Positions 11,400 to 22,833 of a stretch of DNA of 64,000 nucleotides are shown here, piece by piece. The position numbers and the translations under genes were made by a program. The notes under the pieces are model-generated. The model was given only the letters and a program-made list of their open reading frames with translations, ran no database searches and was not told the DNA's origin. Source of the stretch: Aplectana chamaeleonis (taxonomy: Eukaryota; Nematoda; Chromadorea; Rhabditida; Cosmocercidae); contig JAPDOI010000701.1 in the NCBI GenBank assembly GCA_029168955.1, forward strand, positions 124,001 through 188,000, given 5' to 3'. Numbering within the stretch: position 1 is the first letter of the stretch; each line of letters opens with the position of its first letter.

Positions 11400-11540
11400 G
11401 GATCCGCGGCAAAATTTATTGGATATTCGGATTTTGGGCCGATCCGAAATTTTTTTTAGTGATTCGGATTTCGGTTCGATTCGGGTTTGGCCTTTTTTCG
11501 GTGATTCGGATGTTCGAAGCTCGATTGTTCGTAAAAAGGT
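11400..11540. repeat. ATTCGG/GATTCGG-rich degenerate array
   Basis: Repeats of GGATATTCGGATTTTGGGCC, GATTCGGATTTCGGTTCGAT and similar. Part of a recurrent class of TTCG-rich arrays in this window (also near 240, 1700, 17750, 18430, 32720, 45130, 50930, 53200). Confidence 0.6.
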
Positions 11541-11599
11541 AAGCCAACATCGATAGTCTAAACACTCCCTCTTTAGTGGAAGGATAAGAATGCGTCTCA

Positions 11600-12020
11600 A
11601 AATGTGAACAGTGGCCTCCTAAATGGCATGTTACCCACCGTAGCCCACAGTAAACTTTAAGAATTCGACAAGCGCACCCCAGATTCATGTTCAGCACCCC
11701 AGATTACCTCTACATACATCTTTTTAGCGAAATCCGGAAAAAATTCCAAAACACCCTAAAAGTTGCCTGATGGGTACCTTCGCGAAGCTTTGAAAACGCT
11801 CCTAACTTTTTCAGAGTGAGCCTAGGTAGCTGCGATGGACATATTCGGACTTCACGTCCGGAAATGGTTTTGGAAAAGTGCATTTCATTTGGAATGGCAA
11901 GCTTGGCCAGAAGGAGTTCCCTTGTCAGAATTAAGAAAATGTTGTTTGTGTGAAGTAGATGATGTAGTGTGCGAACAACTGTTTAGTCTCAGGAGTAATT
12001 TGGAGGGCAAATTATTCTAG
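11600..12020. repeat. Fragments of dispersed repeats
   Basis: 11640-11810 resembles parts of the family seen whole at 16085-16640 (CACCCCAGATT, ACCTGATGGG-type phrases). 11830-11930 resembles 37880-37960 (TTTCATTTGGAATGGC against TTTCATCCGGAATGGC). No gene seen. Confidence 0.45.
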
Positions 12021-12322
12021 TGCTGCGCCAAAGCTTGGATGTCTTCCTATCAAAACATGTAGATATGAACACTAAAGTTCGAGATTTCCTCGCAGACATA
12101 AAGTCTGTCCGAATGAAACTGGCGAACCATGAGACCAGCGTGCGTGCTAAGCGGCCATCGCATGCACCGCTCTTGGATGAGCATGCAAAGCGATGGCGAG
12201 CCTTCCCTCGCAGCCACTTGCTAGGGACGGTGCCGGCAGTGGCTGACAGCAGGCCGAGTGCGTCGATCAATCAGCTCAGCAGGCCGGCAAGCGTTCGGAT
12301 GGTTGCGAAAACCTCAAGTTAG
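12021..12322 (+). CDS. Candidate exon (plus), unknown
   Basis: After an acceptor attattctag at 12020 a plus-strand frame runs 100 codons to TAG at 12322. The first half (SLDVFLSKHVDMNTKVRDFL) is plausible helical protein; the second half is Arg/Ser/Ala rich. Against it, 12150-12200 contains a short inverted repeat (GCCATCGC...GCGATGGC) typical of the local MITEs, and 12430-12560 resembles 33680-33800, so the area is at least partly repeat. It would be convergent with the minus-strand gene ending at 12752. Confidence 0.22.
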
Positions 12323-12751
12323 CTGTTTACAACCGTTTGATCACTGGTCCGAGAGAGGCATACGCAACGGACACGCACACCGGCCTCATCGTTCGCCAGT
12401 CTCATTCGGACACACTTTATAGACTCCCTCGCTCATATTCGACCGAGCGGAGAAAGCAGCGTCGCGGCCGGTCATGGCAAAAAATAAGAGTGATAAGGAG
12501 ACTTCGACATGATATTCCGGTTGGCATTATTTCGACTAGCTCAAAATTAGGGAGAGATGCTATAGAACATGATCCTCATACATACACGAATGAGTAGATG
12601 CTCTCACCAGATATCGAGGAGACTTTCAGATTATGAAAAGCGTGCATGTTCAAATTAGCTTAAATTTTAGTTTCTCGATATCGTTATCGCGGGATATAGA
12701 AGAATTTGCTTTCGCTCCATTTGATCGGTCTCTACAAAAACGTAGAATTCG

Positions 12752-13235
12752 TCACTGTGCGATGCTAAGCATTTTCGCCAACTGAGTCCTGAATTCAGGA
12801 GGAACTCGCTCCAGTAGGTCAACATCCCGCTGCAGCATTTCATCCACTGCTGTCCTAAAACGAGAACATATTCGTTCGAGAGATATTCAGCGCAGCAGCT
12901 CACCTTTTGATGGCGTCTCCGAGCACATTACAGTCCGGTTTCAGCGCTAAAAGAAGCCAAGCTGCACTAGCGCAAACTGCCCTTACAGCACTGCAGATTC
13001 TCCAGTAAGCCATCAGTTCAGCGGTGAGAACGACCTCATCCTAGAAACAACGAAAGATAATGGCGAAACATGTGTGCTCCTCGTTCAGCTCACAACAATT
13101 GGGGCCAATGCTTCATCAAATCGGATGCACGCCGCACTGGCCACAAGACCGATCGACCAGAGTATGATGCCTATGATGCCGCCATGCGATAATGTCCTCT
13201 TGAAATCCTCGCATTTCCAACCGTAGAAACCAGTT
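12752..13235 (-). CDS. Probable host gene, 3' part, three exons; small membrane protein
   Basis: Three minus-strand exons fit with correct phases and sites. Exon 13094-13235 follows acceptor ttttctacag and ends at donor gtgagc. Exon 12904-13040 follows tttctag and ends at gtgagc. Exon 12752-12854 follows cgttttag and ends at TGA. Introns are 53 and 49 bp. The joined 126-residue C-terminal part has two likely membrane segments, around HGGIIGIILWSIGLVASAAC and around RICSAVRAVCASAAWLLLAL. An acidic/basic cytosolic-looking tail follows (VDEMLQRDVDLLERV) and ends LSIAQ. Two segments plus missing upstream exons would suit a tetraspan-type small membrane protein, but I cannot name the family. The 5' exons should lie above 13240, where a Tc1 relic starts at about 13.7 kb. 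Confidence 0.6.
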
Positions 13236-13700
13236 CTGTAGAAAATAGAATAACCTTTCTGTTTATCTCAGAATGTCTAACCAGGGAAGTGTTTAGAGTG
13301 GTAAACGCATCTGCGGAAACGACTACACTGCGCTGCGAAACTATATGACATGCACCGATTTTCGCGGTTCTGAATTTCGCGTAGCCTCAGCAGGAAAACT
13401 GCAAATGCCAATCGACGCAGCACCTTCCGAAACCCTGGGTACGAATTTTCATAAGAATACGCCGAATTTAAAAAGGCTGGCACCGGAAAATGTCGAATTT
13501 GACCGATGCAAAACTATTCGGCATAGCAGAGGATACAGCCAAAACCTCAATTTGACAGGCTCTGTATCAATCCGTTTAACATAATAGCAAGCAATAACAT
13601 GAATTCAATAGTCAATGGAGTTGCCCTAGCGCAAGGTAACGTCCAATAATTTGTTTGGAAAAGTGTTCACGAAGTTCTTGTGGACGCCACCTTCAATTGC
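13236..13700. other. Upstream intron or 5' region of the minus-strand gene
   Basis: A minus frame of 68 codons (13277-13483) and a plus frame of 79 codons (13345-13584) overlap; neither shows a domain or consistent splice phase with the exon at 13235. No repeat recognised. Confidence 0.3.
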
Positions 13701-14669
13701 GACCTACTCGACGATTACGGCTTCCCTCAGTTGAGCTACGGACTCGTACTGCCTGCCATAAGCGTATGCGCATTACGCAAGTGTACCACACAAGTTTTTC
13801 ATCGGGTTGAGGTCCAACGAACAGGCGTGCCATTCAAGTAAATCAACATAATTGGCCTGATACCAATCCAGCGTCGACCTGCTTACATGAATGGACGCAC
13901 TGTCGTGCTGGAATACCAGACGATGGCGTCTCAAAGAGGGCAAAAGGTAATCTTTTAGCACACTCTGGTAATATGCAGAGTTCATACTTCAAGGTACGAA
14001 GACAATGTCTAGCTTGCCGTACCAGCCGAATGTCGCCCAACACATCAAACTCCCTCCTCCTCCAAAGTTCCTCTTGGAGAACGAAAGTAGGTTCTTGCGC
14101 AGATCTCTCCAGAACCAATGAAATCCAGCAGGCCCGTCCAGGTTTAACTTTTTTTGCTCCGAGAAAACAATTTAAAAAGTTATTTTTCTTACGAGGTCGT
14201 TTGACATGAAGATTGAGGAGCGGACCCTCCTTCTTCCATTTGGTTTGCATGTTCACTCAGGCGAATTGGAACCGCAACTTTTTGTAGTTGTCCGTAAGAC
14301 GTTAGCATTTCATATTCGTTCGCGAACGACGTTCCCGAACCTACGAATGGTTCGCAGTATTGTGGATTTGTCTACGTGCAGGTGCAAGCTTCCCTTGATC
14401 TCGCTGGCGGACCTCATGGAATTTGACGCCAGCCTCTTCTCATCCGTTCCTCTCGGTCGCTCAGCTTGCTTGGTCTCGCAGGTTGTGTTTTATGCAGGTA
14501 CAAAGTAGAATCTTCAACGTATCGAGAAATGCAGCCTCGAGTTCGTCCAATTCGTTGGCTCATATATCGAGTACTAAAGTCCATATGGCTCAGAAGATCA
14601 ATCTGAGCTTTCCGCATTCCGACAATCCGGTACCACATTTTGGAAGATAAGGAGCAGGAACACCCCATG
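13700..14669 (-). pseudogene. Degenerate Tc1-like transposase
   Basis: Read on the minus strand, the order matches a Tc1-family transposase of about 330 residues. The N-terminal helix-turn-helix frame at 14668-14414 has SQRIGRTRGCISRY and SKLSDREER. A middle part at 14180-13990 is recognisable from the KKLNLDGP and KRNFGGGGSLM blocks. The C-terminal part at 13985-13773 has YYQSVLKDYLLP, VFQHDSASIH and LDLNPMKNLCG. Several stops and frame changes separate them. In the DDE triad the first Asp (usual SDE) reads SEQ, the second Asp (QHDSA) is kept, and the third acidic residue (usual NPMENLWG) is Lys. The element is dead. Terminal repeats were not found. Confidence 0.85.
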
Positions 14670-14723
14670 TTGAATAGATTTCATGAAACCGTAATTTTTT
14701 ACATGGCAAATCTACAAGATCAA

Positions 14724-15757
14724 AGGCAGTGTCCACGATAGATACCATGTCTGATTTTTTGGTGGAGATCGCCAGCTGCGGGCCTACCGCAACCCTAACG
14801 TTGGAAAAACTAAGAAAAGTTAGCTCAGAACGGTCCCCTACGTCCCCAAAGTTGAACACCCTTCAGCTCGTCACACTCCGGATGCACTTTCCACGCCCGC
14901 CGACGTGAACAAATGAATGCTCGAGATTGTGAGATGAGCGATGGTTTCCGATCAATAGCCCCGTTCTTCCCTCCATTCTTAAAGGCGTCGTACGCGCTGA
15001 AATCCACTTTCCATTTTTTTATGCTCAATCCCTTCCTCGGGCCCCTGTGAGAACGTACAACGAGCTTGGCTGCTCAAAAACGTACCATTGTGAGCATAGA
15101 GGAAGTGGAAAGTAAGGAATTCCGTCAAAAGGGGCCGGCCCTTCCGTCAGTCATTTGGCACTTTCGCGATATTTGAGCAGAACGTCGCGTCGCTAAGTAC
15201 AGGGCATGCCACTGTACGCTGACGCACCGTCGGACGAAAGTGGCATTATCGACTGGAAATTTCTCGTCACACAACGAGCGATTGCTTCCACCGCTGCGCC
15301 AATGGACGAATTGTAGAACTGTTCCTTGCGCCCTCCGCGTAACTAACCCGAGTCGATGCCGGCACGAATTTCAAATGATTTTCAGAAGTTTTTCAAAACG
15401 TTTTCTCTTTAAAAGTTAACGTTTTTGAGCGGGCTTTTGGCTACCTTTAGTCCCCTTTAGGCTAACAACTCAAAAACGCTTAAAAACGAAACATGGTTTT
15501 CAGCGCGTACGATGCCTTTAACTTCTCTCTTTACTCAGGTCGGCTGCAAAAGATGCAAATACATCGACTGCAAAAGACGGAAGTTACAAGCCTCGGACAA
15601 CTCGTCCACCATGCTTCCCTAGCTCAATTTTTGAGGGACCATAAATCCGTTACTAGAAGGTCTTGTACGATTCCAAAAACATCGTTGGAATCAGCATGGG
15701 ACCGTCTTCAAGATAGGCGGAAAAGCAGAAAAACGATTCTCATCGTGAACACTGCCT
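14724..15757. mobile_element. TTAA MITE, family M1, with nested M2
   Basis: Left end AGGCAGTGTCCACGATA preceded by TCAA; right end TATCGTGAACACTGCCT-type followed by TTAA (15758-15761). Without the nested M2 insertion (14979-15521 including its duplicated TTAA) it is about 0.5 kb and matches the M1 copies at 37982, 55471 and 60988. Shared internal phrases include CTCACAATCTCGAGCAT and ACAAGCCTCGGACAACTCGT. The 136-codon frame inside is therefore transposon sequence, not a gene. Confidence 0.8.
14983..15517. mobile_element. TTAA MITE, family M2, nested in M1
   Basis: Ends AGGCGTCGTACGCGCTGAAA and its reverse complement (one mismatch), flanked by TTAA at 14979-14982 and 15518-15521. Removing it rejoins M1 sequence (CATTCT|CAACTTCTC in other copies). 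TTAA duplication suggests mobilisation by a piggyBac- or Kolobok-type transposase. No coding capacity. Confidence 0.85.
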
Positions 15758-15759
15758 TT

Positions 15760-16080
15760 AAAAAAACTCCCAAGATTCACCTGCTATGTCATATAGTTTT
15801 GCATCGGTCGATTTCGACACTTTCTGTTGCCAGTCTTGTAAATTTTGACGTATTGTTATTAAAATTTGCACCCGGGGGTTATCGAAGGTGTAGCATCGAT
15901 TAGCATTTGCAAAATTTCTGCTCGGCCCACGCGAAATCCAGAACCGCGGAAATCGGTCTATGTCATATAGTTTTGCCGAGCAGTTTAGTATCTTTAGTAT
16001 CTCTTGCGGCTCAATAGTGAAAATGCGCAGTATCTCGCCCCGAGCTGCAGGTTAGAACAAGTTATGAGCATTTTTCGAGC
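15760..16080. other. Unassigned, two TTTTGC-rich similar blocks
   Basis: The phrase TGTCATATAGTTTTGC occurs at about 15785 and 15960, suggesting a degenerate internal duplication. No gene. Confidence 0.35.
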
Positions 16081-16084
16081 TTCG

Positions 16085-16640
16085 CGAAAAGGCAAGGGTT
16101 ACCCCCCACATGAAATTTTTAGGGTGTTTAGGAAGAAAAGATTTTGGGTTTAACTCAAAACTTGTATGTAGGGGTATTCTAGGGTGTTCATCACGAATCT
16201 GGGGTCTGTTTGCCGAAATTCTAAGGTTTACTATAGGTTACGGTAGGTACAATGCCATGAAAGGGGCAAAACCTACTTCAGCATTTCGAAAACCGACAAA
16301 TGGACATTAAATTGGTATTCACCACCCCGAATAACCTCCGCATATAAATTTTGAGTCAAATTTCGAGACTTCGACCGAAATACGGTATACCCGACGTAAT
16401 CTATCGAAAATCGATAAACGAACCTCAGATTCGTATTCAGCACTCCAAATAACCTCCCCACAGTAACAATTTCACCAATACCTATCGTAGCACTCCGGAA
16501 ATCGTCAAAAGTCGCGTTTTACCCTCAAATTCTCCCCGGATAGGAAGCTTTGTGCGAATGATGTCGAAAACTTTGGAAAATTGACAAATAAACCACAGAT
16601 TCGTGATCAGCGCCCCGAATGACTTCCCTGGAAGGAATTT
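16085..16640. repeat. Dispersed repeat family R1, empty-site copy
   Basis: Matches 36710-37620 in order and orientation: CACATGAAATTTTTAGGG, TTACTATAGGTTACGGTAGG, CGACAAATGGACATTAAAT and GATTCGTGATCAGC blocks recur. Fragments also occur at about 11640-11810, 22310-22400 and 35550-36000. It has no inverted ends and no coding capacity. It supplies the uninterrupted reference for the insertion at 36910-37288. Confidence 0.75.
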
Positions 16641-16689
16641 AAATCAAATCTAGACCATTTTTTAAACGCTTCGAGAGCCCTCTATTTGC

Positions 16690-17740
16690 TTTTAGGGCAG
16701 TGTTCACGATGAAAAAGTTGTCCGTTTTTTGGCTAAAACGTAAGCTTTGGGTCCTTCTAAGAAGATTAAGAACGGAAGTGCGACGAAAAACGGTCGGGAA
16801 GCGAATGAAAAATCTCGTGGGCCAGCCGACCAATTGGGCCACCCCGCCCACGTCCTATAACAGTTGTCCTGAATTCGTGTTACTGTACCAACGGACAACG
16901 AAATTTGGAATATTCTTCATCGCAAAAGATCTAACAACCCAGCATGCACATTGACCCCTCTTATTTTCAAAAGAATTTTTGGTACAAGTAACAGAAAGCG
17001 GGTGGTGGCCATCGTGTATCAACACCAGGGGTGTGCGGCAATTGCCGTTTGCCGATTGCCGGCTATTTTTGGGGTTCGCCGTTGCCGTTTGCCGTAATTG
17101 TCATCTAAAACGGCAGAATTTCGGCAAAAATGAAACAACAGGATTTGCCCTCACCGCAGTTTCTGTGTTGGTCAGCGATTCGAAGCTGCTACAAATAATT
17201 AATTTGAGAAGTTCCAGCTCATTTAATGTATAATTGTACCCATTGAATCGGTAACTGATGAAAACATCTTCACTGGGTAATCATAGGAGTTCCTTTCAGT
17301 TCTAGGTTGTTCGGGATCCTCAGAATGTCTTTTTTCAATAATCAAATTCATAACCCCTTAAAAATGCCACAAGCCCTTTTTTGGAAGCATACCGATTACT
17401 GCAAGTTCTAAGATTACAAAACCAAGTGATATCAAAGTTGTAGCGTAAATGCAGCTTTTTTTAGACATGTGAACCAGTTGAGAATCCGTGTAAATCGCTG
17501 ATCCTGGAACCGTGTGCTGGTGGTATTAATTGGGACAGGATGTTGACCAAATCTGCAAATACTTTGAGTAGCTTTTTTAGAATTTAACAATATTTACAGC
17601 TTTACACAAGGTGTTGAGTTGATCGCGAAACGCTTGTTTCCGGGCGAGATCTAACCAGCATATTCCCTTTCCAGGGGAGCGCCTCATCGCACTGCACCAC
17701 CAAAGCCCGAACACTATACTTAGTATCCGAATCACTCCTT
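16690..17740. other. M1 end fragment, low-complexity repeat, unassigned DNA
   Basis: An M1-type end (GGGCAGTGTTCACGATGAAA) lies at 16695 without a matching right end. 17030-17110 holds a GCCGTTTGCCG-rich stretch that also occurs near 19860-19930; the phrase GTGGTGGCCATCGTGT appears next to it and, inverted, near 20080. No gene from 17110 to 17740. Confidence 0.45.
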
Positions 17741-18000
17741 TTCGGACATCCGACTGGATATCCGAGATTCGGATAATCCGATATCCGAAAATTCGAAAAA
17801 ACGCATTATCTCAATCGAACCAATATCCGGGAAATTTAAAATCGGCATTATCTGAATCGAATCATTATCTGAAGGGTCGAAAATTCGGTTAAAATCGGAT
17901 GAAATTCAGATAAAATTTCGGATAAAGTTGGATAAAATTCGGGTAAAATTTCGGATAAAATCGGATAATTTTCGGATAATTTTTGGATAAAATAGGATGA
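17740..18000. repeat. TCCGAATATCGGAT/GGATAAAAT degenerate array
   Basis: Short repeats of ATCCGATATCCGAAAATTCG and, from 17890, of TCGGATAAAATTCGGATAA with about 17-20 bp spacing. A related array follows at 18425-18590, the two flanking a 430-bp unique stretch. Confidence 0.7.
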
Positions 18001-18424
18001 AATCGCACTCGGCCACGTCCACTTTCCCGCACCGCCTTCTATTTAGTACATCAAGCCCAGGGTCTCCCTCCTCCTTCCGATATCGGAAGAGTCGTTGCGG
18101 CGCGGAAAAATGGGCGTGGTCAAGTGAGATGACCAAGTGGCTAGTTATTCAAAGTAGAAATTTTTTGTATAGTCGCTTTGCATACCTTTCACTTGCTAGT
18201 TGTCCTGGAAAACCTGCTTATGAATAACACTGTGCCTCCCAAGGACGATGGAGTAATTGAAGATTTGTTTTCATATTTTTATTAATATGCATATATGAAG
18301 ATTGAAGTTTGTATGTGAACATGCTGCAAATGCAATGAAGTACTACTGTTTGCTCAATTATGGATGTTTTCAAAGGCTTGCCTTGAGTGCCTGGTTATTT
18401 TTCACCGTTTTGCCTCAGCTTTGT

Positions 18425-18590
18425 TCCGAAAATATCCGAAGTTATCCGAAATTATCCGGCCGGATATCCGTATCCGAATCATTGAAAAAATGGCATTATT
18501 TGAATCGAACCAATATCCGGAAAATTTTAAATCGGCATTATCCGAATCGATCCATTATCCGAAAAATTATCTCCGGATAACAAGTATACC
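18425..18590. repeat. TCCGAATC/TTATCCG degenerate array
   Basis: Shares phrases with 17740-17890 (GAATCGAACCAATATCCGG, AAATCGGCATTATC) in the same orientation. Together the two arrays resemble the paired arrays of the 9-bp-TSD element and may be the ends of another element of about 0.85 kb (17740-18590). Confidence 0.65.
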
Positions 18591-18759
18591 CAGCACCGCT
18601 GTCATTCAACTGCTCGGTAAATCAAGAACACTCCGACCAGTAATGCGGTCAGTAAAGGCAGTGTTCAATAATATTGTCGGTTTCGAGATCACTAGCTAAA
18701 ATGAAGGGTTTACTCTGTGACAGAACTGAGTTTGTTAAGAAATGGTATAAAGATGAAAA

Positions 18760-19235
18760 AATAAAGAATCTTTAAAGGCAACGCTCAAAAGCGCATTGAA
18801 CTTTTCACCAGAAATCGAAGGGTTCAAGGAACCTATAGCATTATACGGCCCAGGAACTTGAATGTGTGGTGCTCGCCCCACCCACTTCCTCGGTCGCTAC
18901 AGAGAAAGTGGGTGAGGCGAGCACACCACATTCAAGTTCTGGAACTGAAAAAACGATTTCCTGCTCGCTTTTGACTGACATTGTTGTGGTAATGGGCCTC
19001 GTGTCGGCTTGTAGGCCGAATACACATAAATGAACGCGCCCAAGAGCAGTCCGGCTGCCTAAACGCACTGCTCGAGGCGCTTCAGCGTCGACGTGAGCGT
19101 AGCGGCCTTCTGTCGCACATACCAGTCGAGCTGTCTTTAGGTGCCTCTCATTCTTCGAATTCGATCAGCATGCCCCTCGAAGCTCTCGATTTTCGGTGGA
19201 AATTCAAAGGCAGTTTTTATCGTGAGCACTGCATT
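18760..19235. mobile_element. Degenerate M1-type MITE with internal hairpin
   Basis: Left end TTTAAAGGCAACGCTC near 18772; right end TTTATCGTGAGCACTGCATT near 19220. The internal phrase TTTTCACCAGAAATCGAAGG is shared with the M1-type copy at 24096. A 93-bp hairpin (18850-18942: CCAGGAACTTGAATGTG paired with CACATTCAAGTTCTGG) sits near the left end. Confidence 0.5.
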
Positions 19236-19944
19236 CAACTAGGCTAGTTTTACTCCACTCCTGTAGCATCACAAGGAAAAACATTCAATCGTAGTTTGAA
19301 GTGAGCGAAATTGAGAACCTTGAGCCTACTACTTGCACAATAGAGATTGTGAGTGACTCCGGTCATAACCTAAACCGCGCGCTGCTGATCGCGGTGTGGA
19401 TTGTCATTCGCCATCAAAGGACCAATCATCGCGTATTCTCACCTGAATGTCGTACCGGTATCGGCCACAGTCTTTGGGTCGGCGCACACTCCCATCGCAC
19501 CAAGCTTGCTTACGCTTTACTAATTGCCGCAAGCCTCTTTAAAAAACCCTTTGCAGGTCTATCACACGCTGTACTGCTGAAAAAGACGCCCATCTTTTGG
19601 ATCTCTAGGATTGATTCGTACGGAAACTTCAATTAGTGGGGAGGAATTACCAGAATTATCTCCGGCGATGGAAAAGCTTACAGCTTTGTTGATCTTGATA
19701 GTGACTCCTCATAACCTGAGGCTTTCAAGTAGCTTTTGATATATGAGATTTTTCTTCCTGTAAAAGCTATTGAAACGCCAGGCACAAAGTAGCAACTGAC
19801 AGGTATAGCATGGAATATGACATGACTAAGCAAATGTTGGTGTATTATAGCACAAGACAGATTTTGCCGTTTGCCGGTCGTTTTTGGGGTTTGCAGTTGC
19901 TGTTTGCCGAAATTTTAAATTCCTTTGCCGCACACCCCTGATCA

Positions 19945-20077
19945 GCACTCCCGAGGAGGCGGGAGAAACGGGGGAGGAGCGAGGTTGCTGATCTGACGCA
20001 ACACGGGCTAGCCCCGTATTGCGTCCAATCAGGAACCTCGCTCCTCCCCGTTTCTCCAGCCTCCTCAGGGGTGTTGA
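19945..20077. repeat. GC-rich hairpin
   Basis: AGGAGGCGGGAGAAACGGGG pairs with CCCCGTTTCTCCAGCCTCCT; stems of about 60 bp surround TGACGCAACACGGGGCTAG-like sequence at the tip. It abuts GCCGTTTGCC-rich DNA on the left. It resembles the many short snapback elements here. The 126- and 95-codon minus frames over it are by-products. Confidence 0.6.
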
Positions 20078-22833
20078 CACACGATGGCCACCACCCACAG
20101 AAAGCAAAGCCACCTACATACCTAAGAATTTTGAAGCGCGAAACCATTTTCCCGACGTCATGTTCGATGCGTTGTACGCATACTCCCTGCGTACAACCCA
20201 TCGAACCTGAGGGGGAAATACACAAACGGTGACAATTATTTTTTCATAGATTTCTTCGAACAGTTTTTCTTCTTTCTTTGATTTATCTGTGATGTTTTTT
20301 TTCCTATTAATCTGTTCTTGGTGGACTTACCTACCCAAAAACATCAAAAACTATAATACGGCTTCTTATCGTAAACACTGCCTTTAAATAAACGCTCAAT
20401 CGAAAATTCGTACAAGTTCAAAACGCCGTCAGTCTGGACAAAGTTTGGAAAATGTGCCTTCACCCAAGCTTTGCTCAGGAGGATAGTTCTGGCCGCTGAA
20501 CACATTTGTGAGGTCCGTTTCTGGATTCTCCGAAGACTAATGCGCTTTCTGGAAGGTACAAAAAGCACAAAAAAACGACATTTTCAAGCTTGTAACTTCT
20601 TGGAACCAGCAGCTCGGGGCGAGGTACTGCGCAATTTTACTATTGAACCACATGAGATACCACCGATACTAGTCTTTCTGGCAGATGCGCTTATCACTCT
20701 AAACACTTCCCCTTGTAAGACAGGAGCCCAGATTCCCAAACAGGGGTGTGCGTAATTACGGTTACGACATTTTGGACCGTAAATCGTAATTTTCCGTAAA
20801 TAAAAATACATGCAATGGAAGTAAATCACAAGACATCTCCAATTGACCTGCTCTAATCCCACTTTGCGTATACTAATGTTTTTGATCAGGAGATGGAGTC
20901 AACCCAGGCGTGTTACTACAGCACGATCCCTTTACCATTCTTTAACGTGATTCTATCATTATAACCCGGGACACACGGTCGGAGTTGTAGGCGCTGGCTA
21001 ACAGATCCGCGATGCTCGCCGCGCACGTCTCAATAGCTGCCGCCTACGTCGCAATGCAATCTAAAATCGCTCTTCACAAGGAACTTCGTTTTCGAGTTTT
21101 TCATGAAGATCAACTTTCCTGATTCGCATAACTAGATTAGCGTCAAAACATCGAGCGAAGCAGTCTAATCAATCAAAAAATCGCTTCAAATAGTGCTCTT
21201 GGCCCGCCTTTTGAGTAGATCAGGGCTACTCAGAGTTTACGAAAATCACCACGAGGATTCGTTTTTTATCCCAAAAGTTTGAAGATAAAAACCGCTTCCT
21301 CTAGTTGATTTCTCTTCATCCGCAGCAAACGGACACTCAGAAAAGGCGCAAGTGCTAGTTTAAACGCTCATCTTCGCCCCTATTCTGAAACCGTTATCTC
21401 TCACTAATGCGAGCGTTTGGTGGGGCGCGTTGGCTACATGCTTTACTAAACTATGGGGACTAAACTACACAAAGCGGCAAAAATTAGAAAGCGGTTCTTT
21501 TTGCTCACGTTTCCTTTGAGAATCTATCGTATCGTCACCATAAAGCTACGATTCTGCAAGTGATTTAGTGGATTCACGAAAGAATAACGTGTGCTGGGCG
21601 ACCGATACTGTGCTCTAGATAATTTAGAGTTGGCACGGATCGGACTGATACTTTGCCATCTCTATTGAAGGTTGGCGCAAGCTTGATGCCATGTTTTTTT
21701 AACGTACGTGTACCGAGTTTGAGCCAACCTTCAGTAGGGAACTCGAAGTACCAAATGTACAGCATATGAGTGCGTTCCCTACTGACTGTATGTATAATCG
21801 GTGTTGCGGTTCCACAAGCAAATGAGGGGAGTTCTCCAATTTGGCTGTGGAGAATCGCTTAGATACTGTGATTTTGGCTTAACTCTTACAACGGTTTTAG
21901 CGTTTCAGTAGAGGCATTACGAGTATAATTGTGTCTCTGTTGCCCGCGGACAGCTGAATCGGACATGCGGATTTCTCAAGATCTGGGAAGGAGTTGTGGA
22001 ATGAGTGGTAAAGCAAAGCAGAGAAATACAGGTAAGACGATCACATTAAGGGTATGGTATACTTTCACGAGACACGGTCGCGTGGCTCTGCACAGCGATA
22101 GCGACCGGCTGTCGCGGAGCTCCCGCCCTTTAAACCTGTCGCATTCACAGAGCGCTGCACAGCGACAGGCTTCGGCGCATTTGAAGTATGTCAGCCCTCC
22201 GCGACACGTCGCTGCGGCTGACGCGCCATAATTGTTCCTACGGCAACCGATGCCGCTGCTCCGATGCAGGTCCCGCGACGAAATTTGAAATTTCATTTAC
22301 GCGCACCCCTGTTTTTAAAGTTACCCTCACATGCGAGTTTTGAGCAAAATCCAAAACTTTTCTCAGAAATTACCTGCTAGGTGGTACTCTCACCAGAGAG
22401 CAAAGCTTAAAAAACACCTAAGATAGTCCTCAGTCTTGTGCATAATTCGTCGCGTGTGCGACGGCTTCGCGGCGACAGAGAGTCCTCAACGACGTATTCG
22501 GTCATCGGCCGGTCGCCTGCGAATGGAGTTGACTCAATATTGCGTCCACTACGAAATGCACACGTTATCATCTTGACAGGATGCACCTTCATCTCCTCTC
22601 ATTGATAGGGTCTAATGTTCTGTACTCTAGAACCAGTTCATTGTGGGTGCTCAACACGGAGCTGGACATCGTTTTTGTCCTGCCCCTTTTTTTACCTGAT
22701 CACGCTGTGTGTGAGGTGATTTGTTAGATTTTCGATTTGACTGAATTTCTATCTATGCAGACTTCCAAAGCGCTGATCACTGATAAGATACTTCTTTCAA
22801 TCTGAGAGAGTCATGTAATGTGGCTGAATGACG
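20078..22833. other. Mixed unassigned DNA with M1 end and small palindromes
   Basis: An M1-type right end (TATCGTAAACACTGCCTTTAA) lies at 20370-20390. A palindrome with GGTTGGCGCAAGC and the inverse GTTTGAGCCAACC is at 21640-21760, the same core as at 58330 and 62690. 22070-22160 has CGACCGG/CTGCACAGCGA repeats. Open frames of 60-110 codons show no domain. I see no gene. Confidence 0.45.

Noticed and set aside
17030..17110. Gene-like GCCGTTTGCCG repeats
   Set aside because: Low-complexity phrase repeated near 19860-19930 next to a hairpin; no consistent frame.
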